The translations under genes were made by a program, and so were the position numbers. From positions 1,488,001 through 1,552,000 of the forward strand of contig NZ_JAASQJ010000001.1 of NCBI RefSeq assembly GCF_011762185.1: a DNA stretch of 64,000 nt. The letters run 5' to 3'. The DNA is from Dyadobacter arcticus (GTDB lineage: Bacteria; Bacteroidota; Bacteroidia; Cytophagales; Spirosomataceae). Positions 35,302 through 43,447 of this stretch are shown piece after piece (positions within the stretch are counted from its first letter, which is position 1; each line of letters starts with the position of its first letter). The notes under the pieces are model-generated. The model was not told where the DNA came from and did not search any database. It saw only the letters and a list, made by a program, of their open reading frames with translations.

Positions 35302-35538
35302 TTATTTAATTCTTCGTTGCTGAGTAGCGTCGTAGATAATTTCGTAAAGATCCGCAAGTGCGAGATGATGGGGGTGACTGCGCTTATCATTCAAGATCAA
35401 ATAATCGCTTGTAAACGATACTAACTTACCAAAATAGGTGTTTCCATTTTGAAGAACGGCATTTATTTCGTGTGTCAAGAGCCCGTTCAATGCAGCATGA
35501 ATTTTTTCGGAACCAAGGCGAATTAGTCTTTTACTCAT
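35302..35538 (-). CDS. Sm/Hfq-like small protein (putative RNA-binding)
   Basis: A 78-residue protein. After an N-terminal helix (LIRLGSEKIHAALNGLLTHE) there is a five-strand pattern like the Sm fold: INAVLQ, NGNTYFGKLVSFTSDYLILN and a later HHLALADLYEIIYDA. The order and spacing match the Sm1 (G-x-L-x-x-F-x-x-x-x-x-L) and Sm2 motifs of Hfq, and the tail is basic (QQRRIK). Hfq has generally not been recognised in Bacteroidota, so this could be a divergent Sm-like protein. The resemblance is only by eye and may be coincidence of a small barrel (SH3-like). Confidence 0.5.
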   Translation of the reverse strand: MSKRLIRLGSEKIHAALNGLLTHEINAVLQNGNTYFGKLVSFTSDYLILNDKRSHPHHLALADLYEIIYDATQQRRIK

Positions 35539-35565
35539 TGCGAAGAATTACAGCCGTTGCATTTT

Positions 35566-36483
35566 CTATAATGACAGTCGCTGGTACAATTGGGTTTTCG
35601 TTGGATCGAGACTGACGAGCAGTGAGTAAGCTTGCGTACGTTCTTCGGGTTGTGCTTCAATCAAAATCCGGTAAAGTTCGTCGGACTTAGCATCAAAAAA
35701 TGAATTGATTACGACGCTGGCAGGCCTTAACTGATTGACTTCTTTTAATGTCGTTAAAAATTCCAGAACCTTAGCCCGTGTTTCAGTAGGATTTTGTGTA
35801 GCAACATCCAATCCCTCGCGATAGTATTTATACAATCCTTCTCTGAAAGGAGTAAACTGCTGGCTCATCAGGTTTTCGATCAGCCAATAGCGGTTGCGCG
35901 AGTCACCGTTAGAATCCCAGCCTCTTTTGTTTGGAGAAGAATTTCGAGCCTGGTTTACCAGATTAAATGCCTTTTGGACGTAAGGCGCGCCCCCCATTTT
36001 ACTAAAAGAATCATAGTCAAAAATCAATGCAACGTTGGCGTAGTAGGCCAGAATGTAGGGTAACTCCTCTGTGTAGCTATTTTCATTAAAGTACAATTGG
36101 GTACTTGGCAAATACGTGAAAGTAAAGTTTTTGTCCACATAAGTAAACAAAACTGTCTCATAATTGGAGTTGAAAACCGGTCTCGATACGACCAGTTGGG
36201 CATTTCCTTCATAATTACCCTGGCTGACAGAACGAGTTAGGTTGACATTCAACTTGCATTTGATCTTTTCTTCCTTGTTGAACTGATCATTGGTCCACCG
36301 CGTATTGTTCAGAAAATCATTCATGTAAGTCTGAAGCTGATTCATTGACTGCGGATCTGTCTTTTGCTGAGCTACAAGTTGCTCGTAATTCAGGTTGACA
36401 GTAAATTGGAATTCCTGGGCAGTTAATTTTCCGGTAAAGCTTAAAACCATCAGAAAAGCCATTATAACCAATTTCATTTTCAT
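35566..36483 (-). CDS. porD: PorD-like protein of type IX secretion (DUF4835)
   Basis: From the ATG at 36483, which overlaps the coaBC stop as ATGA, the product is about 305 residues with a signal peptide ending near FTGKLTAQ. It reads as a DUF4835/PorD-family protein: EFQFTVNLNYEQL, ARWTNDQF-like conserved Trp region, PYILAYYANVALIFDYDSFS, FNLVNQARN, then SQQFTPFREGLYKYYREGLD. PorD is needed for type IX secretion in some Bacteroidota. It is co-translated with coaBC. A type IX cargo protein is encoded nearby at 39173-39793. Confidence 0.85.
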   Translation of the reverse strand: MKMKLVIMAFLMVLSFTGKLTAQEFQFTVNLNYEQLVAQQKTDPQSMNQLQTYMNDFLNNTRWTNDQFNKEEKIKCKLNVNLTRSVSQGNYEGNAQLVVSRPVFNSNYETVLFTYVDKNFTFTYLPSTQLYFNENSYTEELPYILAYYANVALIFDYDSFSKMGGAPYVQKAFNLVNQARNSSPNKRGWDSNGDSRNRYWLIENLMSQQFTPFREGLYKYYREGLDVATQNPTETRAKVLEFLTTLKEVNQLRPASVVINSFFDAKSDELYRILIEAQPEERTQAYSLLVSLDPTKTQLYQRLSL

Positions 36484-37688
36484 GCTTGCTTCCATTTGGT
36501 TAAAACAATTTGGAGAATATCCGCAGCGGCTTCTGTTTTGGATTTTAAATCAAAATGCAAAATATTCTTGTCCCTGTCAATAACGGTTATTTTATTCGTA
36601 TCGTGTGCAAATCCGGCACCTGGATCATTCAGTGAATTTAATACAATGTAATCAAGGTTTTTGCTAACGAGTTTATCTGTCGCATATGCCAATTCATTTT
36701 CTGTTTCCAGTGCAAAACCGATCAGCAACTGCCCTTCTCGTTTAAACTGACCAATTGTTTTGGCAATATCAATGGTCTTTGTGAGTTCTAAAGACATGTT
36801 CTGTCCCTGCTTTTTGATCTTTTGCGTAGCCATCTCCCTTGGGGTATAATCAGCCACTGCAGCAGCGAAAATGACCAGGTCGGCGTTCTCAAAATTCTGT
36901 TCAGTCGCTTCAAGCATTGCTTTGGCACTCTCCACCTTCACAAGATTAATGTTATTGTGAATGGGCTTTAAGTTTGTCGGACCGCTGACGAGAGTAACCG
37001 ATGCACCTGCTGCCGCAAATGCTTCTGCCAAAGCATATCCCATTTTACCTGACGATCGGTTACTGATAAAACGCACAGGATCAATAGCTTCTATGGTGGG
37101 TCCAGCTGTAATGAGGACTTTCTTTGATTGGGCCACTGGTGTTTTGGCAAAATAATGATCCAATTCATTCATGATGTTTTCCGGCTCTGCCAGACGACCG
37201 TCCCCAACAAGTCCGCTTGCCAATTCACCAAACTCCGGTTCGATGATATAGTTTCCGAAACTAGTAAGTGCTGCCCTATTTAATTTTGTTGAAGGATGAT
37301 GAAACATGTCCACATCCATGGCAGGTGCAAAGAAGACCGGGCACCTTGCAGATAGGTACACGCCGGTTAGCAGATCATCACAATAGCCCGTTGCACATTT
37401 TGAAAGTGTTTTGGCTGTTGCAGGCGCAATGACGAGCAAGTCCGCCCACAGCCCAAGTTCGACGTGGTTGTTCCAATTACCGTTTTCGTGACCGCTAAAT
37501 GAGCTAAGAACGGGATTCTGAGAAAGTACGGAAAGTGTAAGGGGCGTAATGAATTCTGTGGCAGCTTCCGTCATGATCACTTTTACTGACGCGCCTGCTT
37601 TAACAAGCAATCTTACCAGTAAAGCCGATTTATAAGCAGCAATGCTTCCTGATACGCCAACTAGTATCTTCTTATTCCTGAGATTCAA
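36480..37688 (-). CDS. coaBC: Bifunctional phosphopantothenoylcysteine decarboxylase/synthase
   Basis: A 402-residue two-domain enzyme. The CoaC flavin domain comes first (KKILVGVSGSIAAYKSALLV, catalytic His in the LGLWADLLVIAPATAKTLSK region, FAPAMDVDMFHHPS), then the CoaB domain (KVLITAGPTIEAIDPVRF, SNRSSGKMGYALAEAF). It makes 4'-phosphopantetheine from phosphopantothenate and cysteine. The visible start is a TTG at 37688; no ATG fits upstream before the rpoZ terminator. It is followed by porD with a 4-base overlap. Confidence 0.95.
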   Translation of the reverse strand: MNLRNKKILVGVSGSIAAYKSALLVRLLVKAGASVKVIMTEAATEFITPLTLSVLSQNPVLSSFSGHENGNWNNHVELGLWADLLVIAPATAKTLSKCATGYCDDLLTGVYLSARCPVFFAPAMDVDMFHHPSTKLNRAALTSFGNYIIEPEFGELASGLVGDGRLAEPENIMNELDHYFAKTPVAQSKKVLITAGPTIEAIDPVRFISNRSSGKMGYALAEAFAAAGASVTLVSGPTNLKPIHNNINLVKVESAKAMLEATEQNFENADLVIFAAAVADYTPREMATQKIKKQGQNMSLELTKTIDIAKTIGQFKREGQLLIGFALETENELAYATDKLVSKNLDYIVLNSLNDPGAGFAHDTNKITVIDRDKNILHFDLKSKTEAAADILQIVLTKWKQA

Positions 37689-37769
37689 TTTAGGATGGGA
37701 GCTTAATTTGATTATAAAGTTACGGAGATAACTTTGATCAAAAATAGTTTGGGCGTTGGAAATGAAAAA

Positions 37770-37797
37770 CCAGCCACAAATGAAGACTTGTGGCTGG
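37770..37797 (-). terminator. Intrinsic terminator downstream of rpoZ
   Basis: A perfect 10-bp stem CCAGCCACAA / TTGTGGCTGG with an 8-base loop, followed by T residues on the minus strand, 17 bases after the rpoZ stop. It implies a separate promoter for coaBC in the 80 bases beyond. Confidence 0.8.
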
Positions 37798-37813
37798 CTC
37801 TTTGAATTGAATG

Positions 37814-38125
37814 CTATTCTTCGTCTGTTTCCCGGTACGCGTGATACGTTTTTCCTTCAATAAATTCATCAATTGAAATGCTCCCTGCCTTAGGCATGCG
37901 TTCGTAAAATTTGGAAATTTCAATTTGCTCCCGGTTTTCGAAAACCTCTTCCAAATTGTCTACTCCTGATGCGAATTCAGCAAGCTTATTATTAAGCTCC
38001 TCTTTCATTTTACTTGAAATCTGGCGAGCTCTTTTGGAAATGACCGATACAGACTCATATAAATTGCCGGTTACGTCCGCTATCTTGTCAGTGTCCCGGG
38101 TAATAATCGATGGATTCGTTGCCAT
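37814..38125 (-). CDS. rpoZ: RNA polymerase omega subunit, Bacteroidota type
   Basis: About 103 residues from the ATG at 38125 (MATNPSIITRDTDKIAD). A longer frame starting at 38164 adds an unlikely leader. It shows the omega core TGNLYESVSVISKRARQIS and the phylum-specific tail FYERMPKAGSISIDEFI. It supports assembly of RNA polymerase. It follows bamD with a short gap, on the same strand, and ends at a strong terminator. Confidence 0.9.
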   Translation of the reverse strand: MATNPSIITRDTDKIADVTGNLYESVSVISKRARQISSKMKEELNNKLAEFASGVDNLEEVFENREQIEISKFYERMPKAGSISIDEFIEGKTYHAYRETDEE

Positions 38126-38173
38126 ACCTATTTTTATATTGTTTAAAATTTTGAAATACTGCATCAGCAGATC

Positions 38174-39097
38174 TTACTGACCTTTCGGTTCTGCAATTGC
38201 AGGAGTTGTAACCTTCGTCGGCTTGTTTGACGGTTCAGGTTGCAATTCTTTAAGCTTTTGCCTGTCCTGTTCGAGTTTTGCTATCACCTCGATTTGTTTT
38301 TGGCTGTCATCAAACATCTTCTCCGCATCCCTATTGAATCTACCAGTAGGGTACTTATCAATCAGCTCTTTATAAAACTTTACAACATCCTGGAACCGGT
38401 CTTTTTGCTTGTCGCTGAAACTGTTCGATGCCAGATTGTATTGCGATTCAACTTTCAAAAAGGCGAGTTCTTCATTGTATTTGGAGTCAGGGAAATCTTT
38501 CCGGAAATTCTCAATGGATATAACCGCAGATTTCATCGAAGATGGGTTGAAGTCGCTAATCTTATGATACAATCTGGCCCGTTCATAAGCCTTCTTTTCC
38601 AGCTTCGATCTCAATTCAAGGATATACTTGGTACATTCCTCCCGAAACGGGCTCTCAGGATAAGTATTGATAAAATCCTGCATTGCTGAAATCGCAGTGA
38701 AAGTACTGGTCTGATCCAGGTTGAAAGGCGATGAGTCCTTGTAAAGTGAAAATGCATGCATATAAAATGCTTCCTGAGCATAATCACTGCGAGCATAGGT
38801 ATCGAAAAACTTTTTGAACAGGAACTGACTGGTATTGTACTGGCTTTGATGGTACTGTGTGTAGGCATAATAGAATTGAGCTAACTCAGATTCCGTACTA
38901 CCTTTCAATAAAGGGATCAATTCCTCAAACAGTAAACCTGACCGATAAAAATCACCCTTTTTGTAATAGGACATGGCGGCATCATACTTCTCCTGATCCG
39001 TACCTGTTTTCTGTAATTTGGAAAATTTACTGCAGGATGTGATAACGATAACTGCAATAAATAGCAAGAAATAGCTTGCTCGACTGTTTTTTCGCAT
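38174..39097 (-). CDS. bamD: Outer-membrane protein assembly factor BamD
   Basis: About 307 residues from the ATG at 39097 (MRKNSRASYFLL); a longer frame begins at 39136. Lipobox IAVIVITSC, then TPR-type helices: YDAAMSYYKKGDFYRSGLLF, SELAQFYYAYTQYHQSQY, DYAQEAFYMHAFSLYKDS, SPFREECTKYILELRSKLE. It is a subunit of the Bam complex that inserts outer-membrane barrels. The C-terminus is extended and Pro/Thr-rich. Confidence 0.93.
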   Translation of the reverse strand: MRKNSRASYFLLFIAVIVITSCSKFSKLQKTGTDQEKYDAAMSYYKKGDFYRSGLLFEELIPLLKGSTESELAQFYYAYTQYHQSQYNTSQFLFKKFFDTYARSDYAQEAFYMHAFSLYKDSSPFNLDQTSTFTAISAMQDFINTYPESPFREECTKYILELRSKLEKKAYERARLYHKISDFNPSSMKSAVISIENFRKDFPDSKYNEELAFLKVESQYNLASNSFSDKQKDRFQDVVKFYKELIDKYPTGRFNRDAEKMFDDSQKQIEVIAKLEQDRQKLKELQPEPSNKPTKVTTPAIAEPKGQ

Positions 39098-39121
39098 ATT
39101 GGCTGCAAAGGTAATAAAAAA

Positions 39122-39151
39122 AGCTACATCATCCATAACGAATGCGTAGCT
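39122..39151 (-). terminator. Intrinsic terminator of the type IX cargo gene
   Basis: A 6-bp stem AGCTAC / GTAGCT with an 18-base loop and a run of seven or more T residues on the minus strand, between the cargo gene and bamD. Confidence 0.65.
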
Positions 39152-39172
39152 GTTATAGTGTCGAAAACCAGG

Positions 39173-39793
39173 CTATTGCTGATGACGAACAAGCATCTTT
39201 TTGGTTGCCACTTTTTTGCCATCAAGTGATAATTGGTAGAAATAAAGTCCTGTCGGCATATCTTTCGTATTGACCCGGAGCTTCTTGTCATTCTTATTCA
39301 TTGTAAATTCAGCCATTTGAGAACCAAGCACATTGTAAATAATCAGCTTGGCATCCCGTAAACCTGAGGTAATGTTAAAATCCAATTCTGCATACTCACT
39401 GGCAGGGTTTGGATAAATATTCGATACTGAAATTTTGTCACTTACAAATAAAAGCTCTTCCGCTCTAATCTGAGCTTCCAGGCCAGGAGACCTTCTGTCA
39501 ATACTCTTCTCAACTATTTCAGACGCAAGCACATTACTGTTATCCGATGAACTTACACCTGAAAACAAAAATGATGTATAAAAACTATTTAGTGCTTTTG
39601 GATTTTGCAAAGACAATGGTTTGTATTTAATACCTGAGGTAAGCGCAACAAATTTGAGACTTTCAGCAGTCGCTGGCTTCTTCTTGCCAACCATGTTCAG
39701 CCGGCTACCGCCAGGAACCGATTGGGCACTTGTCCTGTAATTTCCCAGGAAAAGCGCAGTTAATACAAACAAGCAAAGTATAGTTCTTTTCAT
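39173..39793 (-). CDS. Secreted protein with type IX sorting domain
   Basis: About 206 residues from the ATG at 39793 with a signal peptide (TILCLFVLTALFLGNYRTSA). A C-terminal type A sorting domain is clear: ISVSNIYPNPASEYAELDFN, AKLIIYNVLGSQM, then PTGLYFYQLSLDGKKVATKK. Such domains are cleaved as the cargo leaves by type IX secretion and the protein is attached to or released from the cell surface. The N-terminal part has no recognised domain. A PorD-like component is encoded 3 kb away. Confidence 0.88.
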   Translation of the reverse strand: MKRTILCLFVLTALFLGNYRTSAQSVPGGSRLNMVGKKKPATAESLKFVALTSGIKYKPLSLQNPKALNSFYTSFLFSGVSSSDNSNVLASEIVEKSIDRRSPGLEAQIRAEELLFVSDKISVSNIYPNPASEYAELDFNITSGLRDAKLIIYNVLGSQMAEFTMNKNDKKLRVNTKDMPTGLYFYQLSLDGKKVATKKMLVRHQQ

Positions 39794-39967
39794 AGCGTCA
39801 ATGAGATACTTCTGACTAATTTTTAGATGATTTAGTGAAAAAGTACACAGCAAAAATATAGAGAAATAATTGTATATTCAAAATATATTGTGCGAACGGT
39901 CATGTTTATTTTGGAACTTAAATAATCATGCCGCTAAAAAACTTTTTACCAAAATTTCGCGAAAAAC

Positions 39968-41593
39968 TTATAGTTCAGCCCAAATTGTTTTATTCTTCGT
40001 CGGTTTCTCTGTTATTCTCCAATTGAAACCATCTAGTTGCCTCTCGGCGGGTTTTATTTTTGATGGAGGAATGAGCTTACCATCAGGTTTTCCCACAAAT
40101 GAGATTTTTTGTACACGGTTATCTACAAAAAGTAAATTCATCCTTCCACACTCTACACGGTTCAACCCAATGCTCTTGTTTTTATCATCTATTGCATAGT
40201 AAGCACTTTCACCATTTCCATCGACCAAGACCTGTTTTAGCTTATTCCCTGTTTCAAAATAGGCATTGATCGTCCTGCCTTTGACCTGATTAAACTGCTT
40301 CACCAATGTATCCTCAGTGATCACGAAGGATTTGCCCTTTAACAGCATTCTGTTGATCTCATTGTTGACAAGGAATGCAGTAATTGAATCTGCCTCCATC
40401 TGATAATGTTGGTCACTCCAAAGGATGGGCTGACGAAAAAACCTGATAATGGAATCGGCTGTATTATAGCTAATTGAGTCACATTTTCCCTGAAAATCAG
40501 ACTTATAGATATAGACATTTTTATTACCTATCAGCTTCCGCGTGCTGTCCTTTGCGTTTTCGTAAGAATATAATGTGTCTGCCCGAATGTAAAGAGTGTC
40601 TTCCGAAACCACGTTTCTAACGAAGGCATGCCCATAGATTTTGGAATATCCCTCCGACTTCCAATAAAAGCCTTCGTCACCATTCAATACCGTTTTATCT
40701 TTTTTGGCGACTATTACAACATTGCCTTTTCCCTGGCCATTATTGCTCTTTCCGTCAACCACCAAGGAATCTGCGGTAAGAGTATACGTTTCATTATCAA
40801 CCGTTGTTCTTCTATGAAATGATGACTCGGCAGATTCCGTATTATACTGCCCTTTGGTTCCCACTACAACCCCATCTTTATTTACAATTTTAGTAGCTCC
40901 GTTGAAGTAAGACCATTTTGTAATAGAATTATAAAGTAGCGTGTCGGTGGTTAATGTGTACTTTTTGTTAACAAGTTTTACGCTTTTATAGTAGGTAAAC
41001 TCCTTGGTTGTCGTATTATAAATCCCTTCCTTGCTGGTCAGGACGTTTTCTTCATCAACCGTTTTTCCGGGGACTTTGTAATTGGCAATTCCATTGGCCA
41101 TGTCATATTCAATTTTCCTGGTGGTAAGAGTCCGCTTTCGATCTTTAAGAACCGTTTTGCGTCCGCTTACAATTGCGAGCCGGGTATTACCATAGTAAAA
41201 AAGCGTATCTCCGGTTACTATAATTGTATCGCCCTGTACGATTTTGACATTACCAAAGGCTTCGATCACATTAGTATTGATATTTTGGATGGCAAGTCTG
41301 CTATACAAAAGCGCTCCTTTATGCTTGAAAATACCATTGGTAACCCTTCTGGAATCAACCCCGTTTTCATTGATTATTTCAAGCTCATCAGACTTCAGAA
41401 TTTCAACTAAATCGTCGGTCTGACCACCCTGCGTTTTTGGTAAAACCTTCTGTGCGAACAGGTAAGGTGTAAAAATCAGTAAAGAAAAGAACGTAAGTTT
41501 AAAAATATTGTGTTTGATATGGATGACGCGCAAAAGTTTAAAAGGGTTGCAGTTTTTAGAATATTTTTTTATGTTCATGTTGCTGTCTTTCAT
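39968..41593 (-). CDS. OstA/LptA-like LPS transport protein
   Basis: A 541-residue protein with an N-terminal signal/anchor (LTFFSLLIFTPYLFAQ) and repeated OstA-type beta segments: VIEAFGNVKIVQGDTIIVTG, LAIVSGRKTVLKDRKRTL, GQGKGNVVIVAKKD, YYKSVKLVNKKYTLTTD. The long repeat array is typical of Bacteroidota LptA-like proteins (usual LptA is under 200 residues). It probably bridges LPS across the periplasm, together with the LptC encoded at 31389-31964. An alternative ATG lies 15 bases in. Confidence 0.88.
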   Translation of the reverse strand: MKDSNMNIKKYSKNCNPFKLLRVIHIKHNIFKLTFFSLLIFTPYLFAQKVLPKTQGGQTDDLVEILKSDELEIINENGVDSRRVTNGIFKHKGALLYSRLAIQNINTNVIEAFGNVKIVQGDTIIVTGDTLFYYGNTRLAIVSGRKTVLKDRKRTLTTRKIEYDMANGIANYKVPGKTVDEENVLTSKEGIYNTTTKEFTYYKSVKLVNKKYTLTTDTLLYNSITKWSYFNGATKIVNKDGVVVGTKGQYNTESAESSFHRRTTVDNETYTLTADSLVVDGKSNNGQGKGNVVIVAKKDKTVLNGDEGFYWKSEGYSKIYGHAFVRNVVSEDTLYIRADTLYSYENAKDSTRKLIGNKNVYIYKSDFQGKCDSISYNTADSIIRFFRQPILWSDQHYQMEADSITAFLVNNEINRMLLKGKSFVITEDTLVKQFNQVKGRTINAYFETGNKLKQVLVDGNGESAYYAIDDKNKSIGLNRVECGRMNLLFVDNRVQKISFVGKPDGKLIPPSKIKPAERQLDGFNWRITEKPTKNKTIWAEL

Positions 41594-41687
41594 TTACCTT
41601 TGAAAAGGTGTCCCAGCAGGCCTGGCTAAAATTCAATCTGGTCCGTTATATGCCAAAACTACATCAAATACGTTTTTCACGTTCATT

Positions 41688-43043
41688 TTGGATTCGTTTT
41701 TAACTTTAATTAACCAACTGGGGCTTGAGTTAAAACGGGAGCCGACTTTACTGGCAGTAAGCGGAGGCGTAGATTCTGTCACCATGGTTCATTTGTTCCA
41801 TAGAATGGGATTCAGAGCTGGGATCGCACATTGTAACTTTGGGTTAAGGGATGATGAATCTGAGGGTGATGCGGAATTTGTGCGAAAGTTGGCGCAGGAC
41901 TACAATCTCAATTTTTATTTAAAAAAATTTGATGTCAAATTCTACGCGAAGAAGCATTCGATTTCTATCCAAATGGCCGCTCGGGAACTGCGTTATAAAT
42001 GGTTTGAAGAGATTAGGGTGGCTAATGGGTATAAATGGATCGCAACTGCCCATCACGCAAATGATTCTTTTGAAACCGTACTACTTAACCTGACACGTGG
42101 AACCGGCTTATCTGGCCTAAATGGCATTGCAGCTAAACATAATACACTCATCCGTCCGATGCTATACGTAACAAAGGCAGAGGTTTTGGCTTACGCAAAA
42201 AACCATAATCTTGAATGGCGTGAGGACCGCTCCAATAATACAGACGAGTATAAGCGAAATATGATCAGGCACGAAGCCATACCGGTTTTCCAGAGGTTAA
42301 ATCCCGCACTTGAAGCAACATTTAAGATTACATCCGAAAAATTAAGCTCTGCAAACACTTTGCTTAATGAATTTTTGCAAACCTGGAAAGCTACGGTACT
42401 CAGGATTGAGAGAGATACAATCAAGTTAAATATTCCAAGCCTGCTTTCGAGTAGTGAGCCGGGTTATAGGCTTTGGTACGTTTTGGAAGAATACGGATTT
42501 GCGTATCGCCAAGTGGCGCAAATAATTGAGAGCTTGTCCGGAATCCCTGGTAAGACTTTCTTCTCTCCTACACACATGCTTTTGGTTGATCGGTCGGAAA
42601 TTATTTTAGAGGCGAGAACCAACCACGAAAAAGGTTTTGAGTGGATAATTGAGACTCATGATAATCCGGTGAACTTTGAAAATCAGCCGCTTTCATTGGA
42701 GAAACTCGACGCGGCTCCGCGTTTTGAAACATTACAGGACGGCGAGATTCTTGTCGTTAATGAAGAAAAATTGATTTTTCCATTAAAAATTAGAGGCTGG
42801 CAGAAAGGCGATAGGTTTTGCCCACTTGGAATGCTTGGGAAAAGTAAAAAATTGAGCGATCTCTTCACTGATTTGAAGCTGGATCTATTTCAAAAGCAGA
42901 AAATTAGATTGCTCGTAAATGGTAATGGAGACATTATTTGGGTAATCGGCATTAGACCCGATGAAAGATACAAGGTCGATGAGCAAACCAAAAATTTCAT
43001 TACTTTCTCAATATATAGTCGATCCGATCTCGACAAAATTTAG
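41688..43043 (+). CDS. tilS: tRNA(Ile)-lysidine synthase
   Basis: A 451-residue N-type ATP pyrophosphatase that converts the wobble C of tRNA-Ile(CAU) to lysidine. PP-loop SGGVDS is at about residues 25-30 (LLAVSGGVDSVTMVHLF), then AHCNFGLRDDESEGD, ATAHHANDSFETVLLNLTRG and the substrate-binding C-terminal half (LKIRGWQKGDRFCPLGM). The start appears to be a TTG (41688); there is no in-frame ATG before MVHLF. It is the last chromosomal gene before the tRNA-Ser used by the mobile element. Confidence 0.95.
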   Translation: MDSFLTLINQLGLELKREPTLLAVSGGVDSVTMVHLFHRMGFRAGIAHCNFGLRDDESEGDAEFVRKLAQDYNLNFYLKKFDVKFYAKKHSISIQMAARELRYKWFEEIRVANGYKWIATAHHANDSFETVLLNLTRGTGLSGLNGIAAKHNTLIRPMLYVTKAEVLAYAKNHNLEWREDRSNNTDEYKRNMIRHEAIPVFQRLNPALEATFKITSEKLSSANTLLNEFLQTWKATVLRIERDTIKLNIPSLLSSSEPGYRLWYVLEEYGFAYRQVAQIIESLSGIPGKTFFSPTHMLLVDRSEIILEARTNHEKGFEWIIETHDNPVNFENQPLSLEKLDAAPRFETLQDGEILVVNEEKLIFPLKIRGWQKGDRFCPLGMLGKSKKLSDLFTDLKLDLFQKQKIRLLVNGNGDIIWVIGIRPDERYKVDEQTKNFITFSIYSRSDLDKI

Positions 43044-43111
43044 GGCTACTTGTTGCGCTTAAAGATTTTGTTCCTATTTTTGCACCATGTTTCGCGTACG
43101 GCGAGACAAAT

Positions 43112-43196
43112 AGAGAGATGGCAGAGTGGTCGATTGCGACGGTCTTGAAAACCGTTGACTGTTACAGGTCCGGGGGTTCGAATCCCTCTCTCTCTG
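43112..43196 (+). tRNA. tRNA-Ser (anticodon UGA)
   Basis: Acceptor arm AGAGAGA pairs with TCTCTCT, the D-arm begins GCAGAGTGGTCGATTGC, the anticodon loop CTTGAAA holds TGA between ACGGT and ACCGT, a long variable arm follows (as in all tRNA-Ser), and the T-arm is GGGGG-TTCGAAT-CCCTC. The discriminator base is G and CCA is not encoded. Its 3' end is the likely attachment site of the adjacent conjugative element. Confidence 0.95.
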
Positions 43197-43220
43197 CGGA
43201 AATCAATATCAAAACACATC

Positions 43221-43257
43221 AAAAGCCTGCAAATCAACGATTTGCAGGCTTTTTTTC
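43221..43257 (+). terminator. Terminator after tRNA-Ser
   Basis: A perfect 15-bp stem AAAAGCCTGCAAATC / GATTTGCAGGCTTTT with a 3-base loop, then more T residues, 25 bases after the tRNA. It also shields the element from read-through out of tilS/tRNA. Confidence 0.9.
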
Positions 43258-43299
43258 TTTCCTCGCTATGCCAAAATGTTCAAAAAATCCCAATATGTT

Positions 43300-43345
43300 G
43301 GTGAGCAGTTAGGTGAGCAGTTGGAAGAAGAAAAATGTGCTCACC
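43300..43345. repeat. Three short GGTGAGCA repeats, possible integrase arm sites
   Basis: GGTGAGCAGTT occurs twice in direct orientation (43300-43310 and 43312-43322), and the core GGTGAGCA occurs a third time inverted (43338-43345). They lie between the tRNA terminator and the integrase start. The layout is that expected for arm-type or excisionase sites next to an attachment site. Confidence 0.5.
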
Positions 43346-43447
43346 GAATTAGACGTAACGTTTTGTTTATGAAGCTGTTTACGGCGTAAACATCTTGATT
43401 TAGATAGGCTGCAATCATAATTTTAATCACTTTAAAATCTGATTGCT

